From: Phycisphaeraceae bacterium
GTDB taxonomy: Bacteria; Planctomycetota; Phycisphaerae; Phycisphaerales; SM1A02
Length of the DNA: 64,000 nucleotides
Assembly (NCBI GenBank): GCA_015709595.1
Contig: CP054178.1
Span: forward strand, 3,725,205 to 3,789,204
Reading direction: 5' to 3'
Both the position numbers and the translations under genes were made by a program. Below are positions 43,932 through 52,874 of the stretch, in pieces; within the stretch, counting starts at the first letter, position 1; the number at the start of each line of letters is the position of its first letter. Under the pieces are notes generated by a model that saw only the letters and a list, made by a program, of their open reading frames with translations, had not been told where the DNA came from and made no database searches.

Positions 43932-44921
43932 TCAACCATCCAAGCGGGCGATCACGGCATCGGCGAAACGCACCGCAGCCGCAGGACTGTGCCGGAAGAA
44001 GAGCGACGGCTCCACCGCCTCGAACTCGGTCAGGCGCGGCGAACCGTCGTCACCCAGGAGACAATCGACCCGTGCGTACAGCAGTTTCCGGCCCGCCTCG
44101 CCCAGCAGGTCGCCGACCGCGCTGAACGCGCGCCGGGCGATGACCACGTGCTCGTCCGGCAGCACGCACGGCTCATCCCGCGCCCCGAAGTCGTCCTGCA
44201 CGCGATAGTCGCCCGGAACTGGACTCTTGCGGACTGCGTGCGTGATCTCCCCGTCGATGAGAATGGCGGAGAACTCCCCCCGCGTCTCCACGCTTGACAG
44301 GTAGGGCTGGATCAGCACATCCTCACCCGCGCGAAGCAGTCGGTCGACGTGCGCCTGCGCGGCGGCGACGTCTCGAACCGGCGGGACAGGAACCGTGCCT
44401 CGCACGGGTGGCGGCGTCCCGCTCCATCGCGACGTGTTCTCCGCAGCCATCGCCAGCCCCCCGGTCAGGGTGAATCGCATGGTCTCCCGCGCCGTGGCGC
44501 CGATGGCGGGCTTGATGAACCCGCGCGACCAGCCGCGATCATGCATGGCCTCTCGCAGGTCGAGACGTGCTCCGGCGCGACCCCACAGCGTCGGCACGAC
44601 GGGCACGCCCGCGAGTTCCAGGTCGCGCAGATACGATTTGTGCGTGTTCCAGCGCACGATCGGCGCGGGGTTGAACAGCCGGGTGACGCGGCCGGCGCGC
44701 TCGGCCCAGTCGATGAACGCCGCGCGGCGCTCCATGTAGTCCCATGTCGTGCGGATGACAACGGCGTCGCAACCGCTCCAGTCAAACGATACTTCGTCCC
44801 ACGCGGGGCGGAGCAACTCGACGCCGCGCTCGATCAGCGCCCGGTGCAGCGGCGCATCATCCACCTCCCAGTCCGGCAGGTTGGCGCACGTCGCAAGAGC
44901 AATTCGGCGGCAGTGGTCCAC
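43932..44921 (-). CDS. ATP-grasp family ligase
   Basis: A 329-residue ATP-grasp protein. Features are 'VVIRTTWDYMERRAAFIDW', 'LFNPAPIVRWNTHKSYLRDL', the nucleotide-binding 'GFIKPAIGA', 'VLIQPYLSSVETRGEFSAIL' and 'YARVDCLLGDDGSPRLTEFE' with metal ligands. The layout resembles RimK-like ligases and DcsG (the cyclo-ligase of cycloserine synthesis), but no other antibiotic gene is nearby. It probably joins a carboxylate and an amine using ATP. The GTG start at 44921 lies inside a dispersed repeat, so the start codon may have been supplied by that repeat. Confidence 0.82.
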   Translation of the reverse strand: MDHCRRIALATCANLPDWEVDDAPLHRALIERGVELLRPAWDEVSFDWSGCDAVVIRTTWDYMERRAAFIDWAERAGRVTRLFNPAPIVRWNTHKSYLRDLELAGVPVVPTLWGRAGARLDLREAMHDRGWSRGFIKPAIGATARETMRFTLTGGLAMAAENTSRWSGTPPPVRGTVPVPPVRDVAAAQAHVDRLLRAGEDVLIQPYLSSVETRGEFSAILIDGEITHAVRKSPVPGDYRVQDDFGARDEPCVLPDEHVVIARRAFSAVGDLLGEAGRKLLYARVDCLLGDDGSPRLTEFEAVEPSLFFRHSPAAAVRFADAVIARLDG

Positions 44922-45112
44922 GGATGAACACGGATGAAGAGGATGAGGGAGTGCAGGAGAGCAAAAGCGGAATGCAACCGAGTCACAGGACGGAATATGC
45001 GGGATTGCTCACCCCTGTTCGCCGCGGTTGCCGCTCATCCGATTCCAGGCCGATGACGCGTGATGACGTTTGAATCGCCACCCGTTGAGATCATCCGTGT
45101 CCATCGGTGGAC
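44917..45112. repeat. Inverted pair of dispersed repeats flanking a gene-free 0.15-kb interval
   Basis: The minus strand at 44918-44939 reads CATCCGTGTTCATCCGTGG, and the plus strand at 45088-45107 reads CATCCGTGTCCATCGGTGG. The two copies face each other. One overlaps the ATP-grasp start codon; the other ends beside the EF-P stop codon. No gene is seen between them. Confidence 0.75.
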
Positions 45113-45117
45113 CGCGA

Positions 45118-45672
45118 TCACGCCCGCGAGTTGTACGAGCCGTCCACGGTGTTGATGCGGACCACCTCGCCCACGCCGATAAAGGGCGGCACACGCGTCT
45201 TGAGCCCGGTTTCCAGCGTGGCTTCCTTCAACTGGTTGGTGGCGGTCGCACCCTTGATGCCGGGCGGCGTGTCGATCACCTTCAATTCCACCACCGTCGG
45301 CAGTTCCACTGACACGGGCCGACCGTCGCAGATGAGCACGTTGATCACGGTGTTCGGCTTCACGAAGCCCATCGAGTCCTCGATCAGGTCCTTGGACAGC
45401 GTGATCTGGTCGTAGTCCTTCTGATCCATGAAGACGTAGCCGCCCGCCTCCTGGTAGAGGTACTCCATTTCGCGGCGGTCGAGTTCCACGCGCTCCACTT
45501 CCTCGCCGGAACGCAGCCGCTTCTCGATGAGCGTGCCGTTCTCCAGGTTCTTGATCTTGATCTGGACGAACGCGCGGAGATTGCCGGGCGTCACGTGCTG
45601 GAACTGCGTGATGACGTACAGGTTGCCGTCGAGTTTGATGGCCATGCCCGGCCGCAGGTCGGTGGACTTCAC
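45118..45672 (-). CDS. efp: Translation elongation factor P (Asn at the tip position)
   Basis: A 184-residue EF-P of standard length with the three beta-barrel domains: N-terminal 'LRPGMAIKLDGNLYVITQFQ', middle 'FMDQKDYDQITLSKDLI' and C-terminal 'GATATNQLKEATLETG'. EF-P rescues ribosomes stalled at polyproline. The loop that normally carries the modified lysine reads 'VTPGNLRAF', so Asn31 stands where E. coli has Lys34, and no EpmA/EpmB genes are seen in the window. GTG 45672 follows CAGGAGA at good spacing; a TATGAT lies further upstream. Confidence 0.95.
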   Translation of the reverse strand: MKSTDLRPGMAIKLDGNLYVITQFQHVTPGNLRAFVQIKIKNLENGTLIEKRLRSGEEVERVELDRREMEYLYQEAGGYVFMDQKDYDQITLSKDLIEDSMGFVKPNTVINVLICDGRPVSVELPTVVELKVIDTPPGIKGATATNQLKEATLETGLKTRVPPFIGVGEVVRINTVDGSYNSRA

Positions 45673-45781
45673 GGGGCGCTCTCCTGATCGAGGAAACCCG
45701 GTGGAACCGGGGAGCCGTCATCATAGGAGGCCACGTCCAACCCGCCAACGGACGTGATCGCCCGCGCTATCATCCGCCCCG

Positions 45782-46573
45782 ATGAGTGACCCGATCGAGC
45801 GGCGAACCACCTTCCGGCGCATCGCCCCCACCGGGGCGCTGGGGCTGCTGTGGACCGCCGCCCCCGCCATCTGCGGCTTCTACCTGCTGGGCAACATCGA
45901 GACCGTCTCCGGCTGGCTTACGGCCCGACCATCCACCGGGCTGGCCATCTACGTGGTGGTGTTCATCCTCGCCTCGGGGTTCGGCTTCCTGCCCACGTAT
46001 GCGCAATCGATCCTGGGCGGCTGGGTGTTCGGGGCCGTGGCGTTTCCCGCCGCGCTGGTGGGGTTCACCGGGGGGGCGCTCATCGGCTACTTCATCGCCA
46101 AGGGCGTCTCGCATCACGAGGTGGAGCACCTGATCGAGCAGAACCCCAAGGCCCGCGTGGTGCGCGACGCCTTGATCGGCCACGGCTTCTGGCGCACCGC
46201 TGGCACGGTGGCCCTGCTGCGCGTGCCGCCCAACTCGCCCTTCGCGCTGACCAACCTGGCCATGGCCTCGGCGGGTGTCCCGCTGCTGCCCTTCACGCTG
46301 GGCACCTTCGTGGGCATGGCCCCGAGAACGGGCGTGGCTGTGTTCCTCGCCAAGGCCGCCGCCGACACCGGCGCGGTGGACATCCAGACGTTCGCCAAAG
46401 AGCAGGGCGTGCTGCCGCTGGTGATCGGCATCGTCGTGATGATCGTGGTGCTGGCGATCATCGGCTCGATCGCCAACCGGGCGCTCAAGCGGCTGGGGGC
46501 GGGTCAAGGCGCCAATGACGCAACCAAGGCAGGTCCGACCGGAACTGACTCCCATGGACAAAACGCTGATTGA
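45782..46573 (+). CDS. VTT/TVP38 (DedA-like) membrane protein
   Basis: A 263-residue membrane protein with about five hydrophobic segments and the VTT core: 'GFLPTYAQSILGGWVFGAVA', 'GALIGYFIAKGV' and 'ALLRVPPNSPFALTNLAM' (conserved Arg and Pro). Proteins of this group are linked to lipid scrambling or undecaprenyl-phosphate recycling. TATCAT (45768-45773) lies 8 bases before the ATG with no Shine-Dalgarno. The last codons overlap the start of the DinB-like gene. Confidence 0.88.
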   Translation: MSDPIERRTTFRRIAPTGALGLLWTAAPAICGFYLLGNIETVSGWLTARPSTGLAIYVVVFILASGFGFLPTYAQSILGGWVFGAVAFPAALVGFTGGALIGYFIAKGVSHHEVEHLIEQNPKARVVRDALIGHGFWRTAGTVALLRVPPNSPFALTNLAMASAGVPLLPFTLGTFVGMAPRTGVAVFLAKAAADTGAVDIQTFAKEQGVLPLVIGIVVMIVVLAIIGSIANRALKRLGAGQGANDATKAGPTGTDSHGQNAD

Positions 46574-47027
46574 GCGTTACGAATCGGGCGCCGATGCGCT
46601 GCACAAGGTTCTCGCAGGGCTGACCGACGCCGACCTCGACGCCTACCCCGTGCCCGGCACGTGGAGCATTCGCGAGATCGTGCTGCACCTGATGGACAGC
46701 GACCTGATCGGCTCGTACCGCATGAAGCGCGTCATCGCGATGGATGAGCCGACGCTCCAGCCCTACGACGAAACGCTCTTCAACCAGCGGCTGATGTACC
46801 GGAAGTTGAATGCGAAGCAGGCCGCCGAGGTGTTCCGCCTCAACCGCCTTCTGACGGCATCCATGCTGCGGCTGCTGCCCGAGGAGGCCTTCCGCCGCAC
46901 CGGCATGCACGAGGAGACCGGGCTGCACACGCTGACCGACCTGATCCGAATCTACGCCGACCACCTCGACCATCATCTCAAGTTCGCGCGCAACAAGCGG
47001 ACGATGCTGGGGAAGCCGATGGGGTGA
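46554..47027 (+). CDS. DinB-like four-helix protein
   Basis: A 157-residue protein of the DinB/YfiT-like metal-binding four-helix group. 'WSIREIVLHLMDSDLIGSYR' gives the first histidine, and 'YADHLDHHLKFAR' supplies the histidines near the end, the usual three-His metal site. Many family members are thiol-dependent transferases; the substrate is unknown. ATG 46554 is preferred by family length; ATG 46515 with a nearby AAGG is an alternative. It overlaps the VTT gene by 20 bases or more. Confidence 0.85.
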   Translation: MDKTLIERYESGADALHKVLAGLTDADLDAYPVPGTWSIREIVLHLMDSDLIGSYRMKRVIAMDEPTLQPYDETLFNQRLMYRKLNAKQAAEVFRLNRLLTASMLRLLPEEAFRRTGMHEETGLHTLTDLIRIYADHLDHHLKFARNKRTMLGKPMG

Positions 47028-47064
47028 CGGGCGGATGTGAAGTGATGAAGTGTGAAGTGATGGA

Positions 47065-47093
47065 GTGCTGAGTGCTGAGTGCTGAGTGCTGAG
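47065..47093. repeat. Heptamer tandem tract GTGCTGA x4
   Basis: Four perfect GTGCTGA units in a row, preceded by AAGTGATG repeats (about 47039-47062). It lies between the DinB-like gene and the next gene. Confidence 0.9.
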
Positions 47094-47245
47094 AAAATTG
47101 TGAGGCCCGCATCGCTGAAGTTCTGTGGCTCTGCCGCTCCGACCTCCTGCCGCTCCGCCGTGTCGTAGGGTGGGCCGAGTCCGCGAAGCCCGCCATCGAA
47201 TGGACGTTGTATTCAAAAACTTTGACCGTTAACTCGGAGTTGGCC

Positions 47246-48310
47246 ATGATCTCTCAACTGCTTGTTTTCATGTCGTCCATCTTTCATGGAGCCATCAGCG
47301 CTCCCCCTGTCGCGCACGAGGTGGTGCGCGGAATAGATGGGGTCGTCCACACCGTCTCGAATACCGCCGTCCCCTACGGGCGCATGCGCCAGGCGATCCT
47401 CGTACCCGGGGAGAGCGACGCCAACCCCTACATCAGGGACTGGGGGAACCTGCGGCACATGGCCCTGAACCATCCCAACATGGATGTGTCCCGCGTCGCG
47501 GGCCCCATTCCCTGGGGGGTGGTAGAGGGTGCGCAGTACGCCGCGTCGCATCGCAGGCCTGGAAACTACGCGCCGGGCTCGGACGCCATACTTGATGCAA
47601 TCGATCTGACCGTCATCGACACAATCATCCACCCGCTTCCTGAAGTGATCGAAATGGAGCGATCCAGGCGTCGTGGCGACGCCACGGTCGAGAGGTCGCG
47701 CGAACTCATCGATCGCGACTGGAGTTTCATGCAGCGCTATGGCTGCCGTGCCTTCCCGCTCAAGGACTACATCGTCGAGCATGCTGAGTCGCTCAATCAG
47801 AACTGGGACTTGCGCTTCGATGTCGTCTATACCTCGCTGGAGGATGTCACGACGGTGGCGGTCCATCGCGGAAAACTGTTGACGTGGCGGCTGCACGGCA
47901 CAGGCGATGACCGCATTCGGTGGACGGCAGACACTCCCGTCCTCACCTCAATCAACGGCATCTTCCGCCTCCTTCGAGCGGGCAAGGAACTCAACAACCT
48001 CTACTTCATCGACGAGACGGGCGCCATCCACACGGGGTTCGGCGCGGACCACCGGCGCATCGGCTCGATCCCTGGTTACCACAGCGAGGAAGAGGGCACG
48101 ATCACGCTCCTCTTCGAGGACCAGATGACCCGGAAGATCGGCGTCCTGCACGCGGCGAGGGACGGCTCCTTCACGCCCCTGCCCATCGAGTGGACCGAGG
48201 AGGGGTTCGCCGATGACTTCATCGCCGAACTGGACGGCGAGCAGACGACCGCCGCCCTGCGACGACTGGCGGAAATCCTGCGAGAGGACGGCGAAGGCGA
48301 GGGCACCTGA
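47246..48310 (+). CDS. Putative exported protein of unknown function
   Basis: About 354 residues. The N-terminus 'MISQLLVFMSSIFHGAISAP' is signal-like. The rest is polar and mixed alpha/beta, with 'LVPGESDANPYIRDWGNLRH', 'DVSRVAGPIPWGVVEGAQYA' and 'FRLLRAGKELNNLYFIDETG'. No family is recognised. ATG 47246 has a CGGAGT Shine-Dalgarno 7 bases upstream; the frame is open 13 codons further. The base composition at the 5' end is more AT-rich than its neighbours. Confidence 0.65.
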   Translation: MISQLLVFMSSIFHGAISAPPVAHEVVRGIDGVVHTVSNTAVPYGRMRQAILVPGESDANPYIRDWGNLRHMALNHPNMDVSRVAGPIPWGVVEGAQYAASHRRPGNYAPGSDAILDAIDLTVIDTIIHPLPEVIEMERSRRRGDATVERSRELIDRDWSFMQRYGCRAFPLKDYIVEHAESLNQNWDLRFDVVYTSLEDVTTVAVHRGKLLTWRLHGTGDDRIRWTADTPVLTSINGIFRLLRAGKELNNLYFIDETGAIHTGFGADHRRIGSIPGYHSEEEGTITLLFEDQMTRKIGVLHAARDGSFTPLPIEWTEEGFADDFIAELDGEQTTAALRRLAEILREDGEGEGT

Positions 48311-48383
48311 CCGTTGCGGCTCCCTTGTCGCCTCCGTGTCTCGATGCCTTGATGTCTTGATGCTCGATCCCTCAATACCTCCC

Positions 48384-49763
48384 CTACTTCCCCGCCTCCT
48401 GCTCATCCTCATCAATCGTCGAAAGAATCGGCCGCTCGATCGTGCCCAGGTTGGGACGCACCGCAAGGAAGCGCGTGAAGAACTGGCGAATGCGCACGCG
48501 CCGGGGCCGATCCTCCGGCCTGACCACGGTGATGAGCAGCGCCACACTCAGCACCCGCGCCACGGTGGACACATCGAACACCATGTGATACGCCGCGGGC
48601 GTTTCGCCCAGTGAGGCGATGACCGCGGCACCGATCAGCGATCCGCCAACCATGGCGCTGGCGTTGGCCACGTTGAAGAACGTGAGCACGCTGGTGCGCT
48701 CGTGCTCGGGGATGCGGTCGAAGAGCAGCAGCAGCGTGGAGAGTTCGTACATTCCCCAGATCACCCCCGAGCACACCTGAACGCCCACGAGAAACGCCAC
48801 ACTGTCCGACACCGTCCACAGCGCGGCGAGGGGGATCATCAGGAATCCGCTCACCCACAGCATCGGCTGCGGGCCGAAGCGGTGGGCCAGCCGCCCCAGC
48901 AGCGGGAAGGCCGCCACCTTGGTGGTGAAGGCGATCGAGATCACCAGCAGGTACTCGGCGTAGGAGAAGTTCAGCTGCGCCAGCATGTAGGGCGTGAAGT
49001 ACGGCCCGGAGATCTGCAGGCACACCTGCACTGCGATCATGTAGCGCAGCAGGCGGCCATCCGCGCCGTGGCGCAGTCGGCCGAGCATCTCGCGGAAGCC
49101 CACGACGCGGTGCTTGGTGTGCGACGGCTTCGCCTCGCTCTTGCGCCAGAGCATCCACGCGGAAAACCCGCGCGACCCCGCCGCGAGCAGGAACATCGCG
49201 CCGAAGACCAGCAGTTCGAAGTGGTTCCGCTTGCCCACATCCAGCGACACGCCCGCCAGCACGATGCCCAGCAGCGTGGCCAGCTGGGCCGCGCGGCTGC
49301 GCACGGCCATGAATCGCGTGCGGAGTCGCGTGGGCACGATGGAGCCGATCCATGTCGTCCACGCCGGCCCGGCCGCCAGACCGGCCGCCCAGTACAGCGT
49401 GGCGAAGGCGATGAGCGGCAGCGCGGGAATGTGCCCCACGTACGCGGCCACCGCCAGCGGCACGAGCGACAGCGCCTGAATCGACGCGCACAGCACCACC
49501 CAGCGCCGCAGCGACCCCAGCGTGCGCACGCCCCAAGGCGAGATCAACTGCAACAGTGAGCCGAGCAGAATCGGAATCGTGCCAATCAGCCCGGCGACCA
49601 GTTGCCCCAGCCCCACCGCCAGGGCGAAGGCGGCCAGGTAGGTCTCCCCCGCGCCCACCATGAAGGCGTACCCCGCGCCATCGCACACGCTGCTGCACGC
49701 ATCGCGCCGCAGTCGCGCGCCTCGGGAACCTGCTGTGCTGTCAGCCCGCTGGGTCCGCGCCAT
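48384..49763 (-). CDS. Major facilitator superfamily transporter
   Basis: A 459-residue membrane protein with about twelve hydrophobic segments in two halves. It starts with a cytoplasmic N-terminus, then 'YAFMVGAGETYLAAFALAVG'. The loop 'PTRLRTRFMAVRSRAAQ' after segment 4 and 'HRFGPQPMLWVSGF' in the second half fit MFS topology. The substrate cannot be told; the protein resembles the general MFS groups found beside no particular operon. The gene is alone on the minus strand. The 431 bases upstream (49764-50194) contain no gene. Confidence 0.85.
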   Translation of the reverse strand: MARTQRADSTAGSRGARLRRDACSSVCDGAGYAFMVGAGETYLAAFALAVGLGQLVAGLIGTIPILLGSLLQLISPWGVRTLGSLRRWVVLCASIQALSLVPLAVAAYVGHIPALPLIAFATLYWAAGLAAGPAWTTWIGSIVPTRLRTRFMAVRSRAAQLATLLGIVLAGVSLDVGKRNHFELLVFGAMFLLAAGSRGFSAWMLWRKSEAKPSHTKHRVVGFREMLGRLRHGADGRLLRYMIAVQVCLQISGPYFTPYMLAQLNFSYAEYLLVISIAFTTKVAAFPLLGRLAHRFGPQPMLWVSGFLMIPLAALWTVSDSVAFLVGVQVCSGVIWGMYELSTLLLLFDRIPEHERTSVLTFFNVANASAMVGGSLIGAAVIASLGETPAAYHMVFDVSTVARVLSVALLITVVRPEDRPRRVRIRQFFTRFLAVRPNLGTIERPILSTIDEDEQEAGK

Positions 49764-50194
49764 GGGTCATCCGGCCACGTCCTGGACAACGTCCCGCGCC
49801 GTCTCTCCGTGGCGAAGGCCGAATCGTAGTGCGGTGGTGAGACTTCTCCACGCCGCGCGTGGTTCGCTGGCGATCGGCCCGTGCGGACGATTGGAGCCAT
49901 GCTGATCCACACGGGGGTGAAGCCGCCCATTCGATCCCTCTTGTCTCATTTCACGTCCCATCGTCGTCGGGTATTCCGAAGTTCTCATTTTTGTCGTTGC
50001 CGCTGTGCCGTCCTGAGGTAGCGTGCCTGTTGAGGGTCACGGCTGACGTGTCCCGCCAGCCAGACACGCCCGACGCATCGCCGGTCACGTGGCCGTCACG
50101 CGACATCGGCGTTGCCGCACGGAATCACTCGTCGTCCTCTGGCGGCTGAATCGGGCTGGAACGGACATGGCCTTGAAGTTGCGTGGGGCATGGG
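49764..50194. other. Gene-free interval of about 430 bp
   Basis: Lies between the MFS gene and the small lipoprotein gene. I see no convincing coding frame, repeat or RNA gene here; it should hold the divergent promoters, but none matches consensus well. Confidence 0.6.
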
Positions 50195-50557
50195 ATGAAC
50201 CCGAAGATGCGATGGCGTCGACTCATTCCGATCGTGCCGCTGCTCACCGCGATGAGCGGCTGCACCGCGCCCCCGCGGGCGTGTGAAGCCCCGCCGGGCG
50301 GCTATCCGGCGGGGGACGGCTCGCTCGTGCTCGCATCACCCGGCCTGACGGATGCCGCTCCGTTGCTGGCTCCCCGGCCCGACGATCCTTCCTTCACGCG
50401 AAATGACCGCTTTGCGGGTCGTGATGAGGCCTCAGGGCCGGTTGGCCGCGATGGAACGACGCTGACCATCTACGACACGCAGTGGTCGGTGAATGGGCGT
50501 CCCCTGAGCTTTCTGGCCCACCGGACCCGAACGCGGCGGAGCGTTTCGGGGGACTAG
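50195..50557 (+). CDS. Small putative lipoprotein
   Basis: A 120-residue protein with a basic N-terminus and hydrophobic stretch ending 'LLTAMSGC', a lipobox with Cys23. The mature part is Pro/Asp/Arg-rich and mostly unstructured in appearance ('PRPDDPSFTRNDRFAGRDEA'). No family is recognised. ATG 50195 is used; GTG 50183 in frame is possible. It lies before the HU gene, separated by its promoter. Confidence 0.6.
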   Translation: MNPKMRWRRLIPIVPLLTAMSGCTAPPRACEAPPGGYPAGDGSLVLASPGLTDAAPLLAPRPDDPSFTRNDRFAGRDEASGPVGRDGTTLTIYDTQWSVNGRPLSFLAHRTRTRRSVSGD

Positions 50558-50616
50558 GCGGGCTTGGCAATGCCGGAAGCCCAAGAAAGATCGGGACTTA
50601 GGTTGCCATTTCGGAC

Positions 50617-50645
50617 TTGACGCCAGCCGCAGTCGGCGTCATACT
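50617..50645 (+). promoter_or_regulatory. Promoter of the HU gene
   Basis: TTGACG (50617-50622) and CATACT (50640-50645), each 5 of 6 to consensus, are separated by exactly 17 bases, 113 bases before the HU ATG. The leader contains a bulged hairpin built on GCCATTCC and GGAATGGC (about 50659-50690). Confidence 0.65.
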
Positions 50646-50758
50646 TGCAGTGCAAGGAGCCATTCCCTGCCGGCAGCCAGCAGGAATGGCGATCAGGCCG
50701 CCTCGCGGGCAGGGCGGCCAGGGCCATCAAGTCTCAGAACAGTGGGGGCTACCTTCCC

Positions 50759-51070
50759 ATGGGCACGACCACCAAGAAAGACCTGATCGATCGCATCGCC
50801 ACCCAGACTCGCCAGAAGCGCACCACGGTCAAGAAGACCGTGCAGGCGTTTCTGGACAACGTCATCAACGAACTGGGCAACGGCAACCGGCTGGAGTTTC
50901 GTGACTTCGGCGTGTTCGAGGTTCGAGAGCGGGCGCCGCGCACGGCTCAGAACCCCAAGACGCTGGAACGCGTGAAGGTGCCGCCCAAGCGCACCGTCAA
51001 GTTCAAGGTGGGGCGCCTCATGAAGATGACGCTCGACACCGAAGAGGCGGAAGCCGCCCACCAGAAGTGA
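50759..51070 (+). CDS. HU/IHF-family DNA-binding protein
   Basis: A 103-residue histone-like protein. It starts 'MGTTTKKDLIDRIATQTRQK' and has the arm 'RAPRTAQNPKTLERVKVPPK', the HU pattern in which the 'NP' proline intercalates at DNA kinks. 'LEFRDFGVFEVR' is the usual beta-sheet sequence. HU bends DNA and compacts the nucleoid. ATG 50759 fits the family start; the frame is open upstream through the leader. It has its own sigma-70-type promoter and a structured leader that could allow autoregulation. Confidence 0.93.
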   Translation: MGTTTKKDLIDRIATQTRQKRTTVKKTVQAFLDNVINELGNGNRLEFRDFGVFEVRERAPRTAQNPKTLERVKVPPKRTVKFKVGRLMKMTLDTEEAEAAHQK

Positions 51071-51219
51071 ATCAGCGATCCTGTCGCTTCTCCCGCCGCG
51101 ACGAGCGGCGACTGTCTCTTGTCGCGCGCTGAAACCTCACGCGGTGGTTCTTCACAATCGGTCGTCACCTGCTGGGGATTGCCTGACGCTGAACACCAGC
51201 GCCAACCGATCGGACGAGG

Positions 51220-52668
51220 ATGTCACGGATGACACGCGTCGAGACCGTTACCGAATCCAAGCCGCGCCCCGGCTCGCGCGAGGGACGTGAGCGTCGCCCC
51301 GCCGACCCGGTCGAGCTGGCCCGACTCTTCGAGAAACTGCCCCCCCACGCGGTCGAGGCGGAGATGTCGCTGCTGGGGTCCATGATGCTCGACCCCACGG
51401 TCATCGGCGAGGTCGTGCAGGTGCTTCGCACGGGCGACGACTTCTTCAAGCCCGCGCACGGCGCGATCTTCGACGCCATCGTCGAACTGTACGACAAGCA
51501 CTCCCGGCTTGACCTGATCGCCCTGCACCAGTTGCTGCTCGATCGCAACCTGCTCGATTCGATTGGCGGCCAGGATTACCTGGCGGAACTGGCGATGAGC
51601 GTGCCGTCCGCCGCTCACGCCGACTACTACGCCGCCCTGGTGCGCGACAAGGCGATGGTGAGGCGGCTGATCCGCGTCGCCGGCGACATCATCCACGACG
51701 CCTACACCAGTTCCGACAAGGCAGCGGACATTCTCGACGTCGCCGAGAGGCAGATCTTCGAGATTTCCGACCACTACGATCACTCCGACTTTGAAACCCT
51801 CCATGCGCTGCTCAGCGACACGCTGAAGAGACTGGAGAAGGATGAAGGTCCGACCTGCGGCCTGCTGACCGGCTTCATCGACTTCGATCACCTCACCGGC
51901 GGGCTCCAGCCGGGTGAACTGTCGATCCTCGCGGCCCGCCCGTCGATGGGCAAGACCGCCCTGGCCCTCAACATGGCGGAAAACGTGGCCTCCAAGGGGC
52001 ACCCCATCGGTCTCTTTTCGCTGGAAATGAGCAAGGGGCAACTGGTGGATCGCCTCATCGCGGGCCGCTCGGGGGTGGACGTGCAGAAACTCCGTCGCAA
52101 CACGCTCAGCAAGGCCGAACTTCCCCAGGTAAGCGACGCCTGCCTGGAGCTGTCGCAGGTGCCGATCATCGTGGATGACATGGCCGCCATCACGCTCATG
52201 CAGCTGCGCGCCAAGGCCCGGCGCATGAGAACCAAGTTCAACATCGAGGCGATCTTCATCGACTACCTGCAGTTGATCACGCTCGGGTCCCGCACCGAAT
52301 CCCGCCAGGTGGAGGTGAGCGAGATCAGCCGGGGGCTCAAGGCGCTGGCCCGCGAACTGGAAGTGCCGGTGGTCTGCATGGCCCAGCTCAACCGCGGTCC
52401 CGAGCAGCGCGAGGGCCATCGCCCTCGGCTGAGCGACCTGCGTGAATCCGGCTCCATCGAGCAGGACGCCGACGTGGTGCTGCTCCTGCACCGCGAGGAC
52501 TACTACCACAAGGAAGAACCCGACTACCAGCCCAACAATGAGGCCGAACTCATCATCGCCAAGCAGCGAAACGGACCCGTGGGCGTGGCGAAACTGCACT
52601 GGAACGGACGCACCACCAGGTTTGAGAACCTGTCCTACGCAACCCCGTCCGGACCATACGTGGAGTGA
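51220..52668 (+). CDS. dnaB: Replicative DNA helicase DnaB
   Basis: A 482-residue hexameric helicase. The N-terminal domain runs from 'PPHAVEAEMSLLGSMMLDP' to about 165; a linker follows. The RecA-like motor has Walker A 'AARPSMGKTALALNMA', 'FSLEMSKGQLVDRLIA', Walker B 'IFIDYLQLI', 'LKALARELEVPVVCMAQLNR' and 'SDLRESGSIEQDADVVLLLH'. It unwinds DNA at the replication fork. The start at 51220 includes a Arg/Pro-rich extension; ATG 51229 is the alternative. It stands alone after HU, separated by about 150 bases. Confidence 0.96.
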   Translation: MSRMTRVETVTESKPRPGSREGRERRPADPVELARLFEKLPPHAVEAEMSLLGSMMLDPTVIGEVVQVLRTGDDFFKPAHGAIFDAIVELYDKHSRLDLIALHQLLLDRNLLDSIGGQDYLAELAMSVPSAAHADYYAALVRDKAMVRRLIRVAGDIIHDAYTSSDKAADILDVAERQIFEISDHYDHSDFETLHALLSDTLKRLEKDEGPTCGLLTGFIDFDHLTGGLQPGELSILAARPSMGKTALALNMAENVASKGHPIGLFSLEMSKGQLVDRLIAGRSGVDVQKLRRNTLSKAELPQVSDACLELSQVPIIVDDMAAITLMQLRAKARRMRTKFNIEAIFIDYLQLITLGSRTESRQVEVSEISRGLKALARELEVPVVCMAQLNRGPEQREGHRPRLSDLRESGSIEQDADVVLLLHREDYYHKEEPDYQPNNEAELIIAKQRNGPVGVAKLHWNGRTTRFENLSYATPSGPYVE

Positions 52669-52874
52669 CGGTCCGCTGACCGCCTCTCGGGCAGGTCACC
52701 GCGCCCTTCGGCAACTCGCTGCTTCTCCTGCAAGACTTCCCGCCCCGGCACGTCTGACTTCCGATCGGAGTCAGCGTGAAAGTCCCTGAGTCCCCGGCGA
52801 CAGATCTTCCCTCGGCGATATCGCGGCGGCGATACACTGATCGCCCCGGGACGCCGGACCGTCCCTTCGCCGAC

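Noticed and set aside
51088-51110. Hairpin after the HU gene as a terminator
   Set aside because: The stem is only about 6 bp and no T-run follows.
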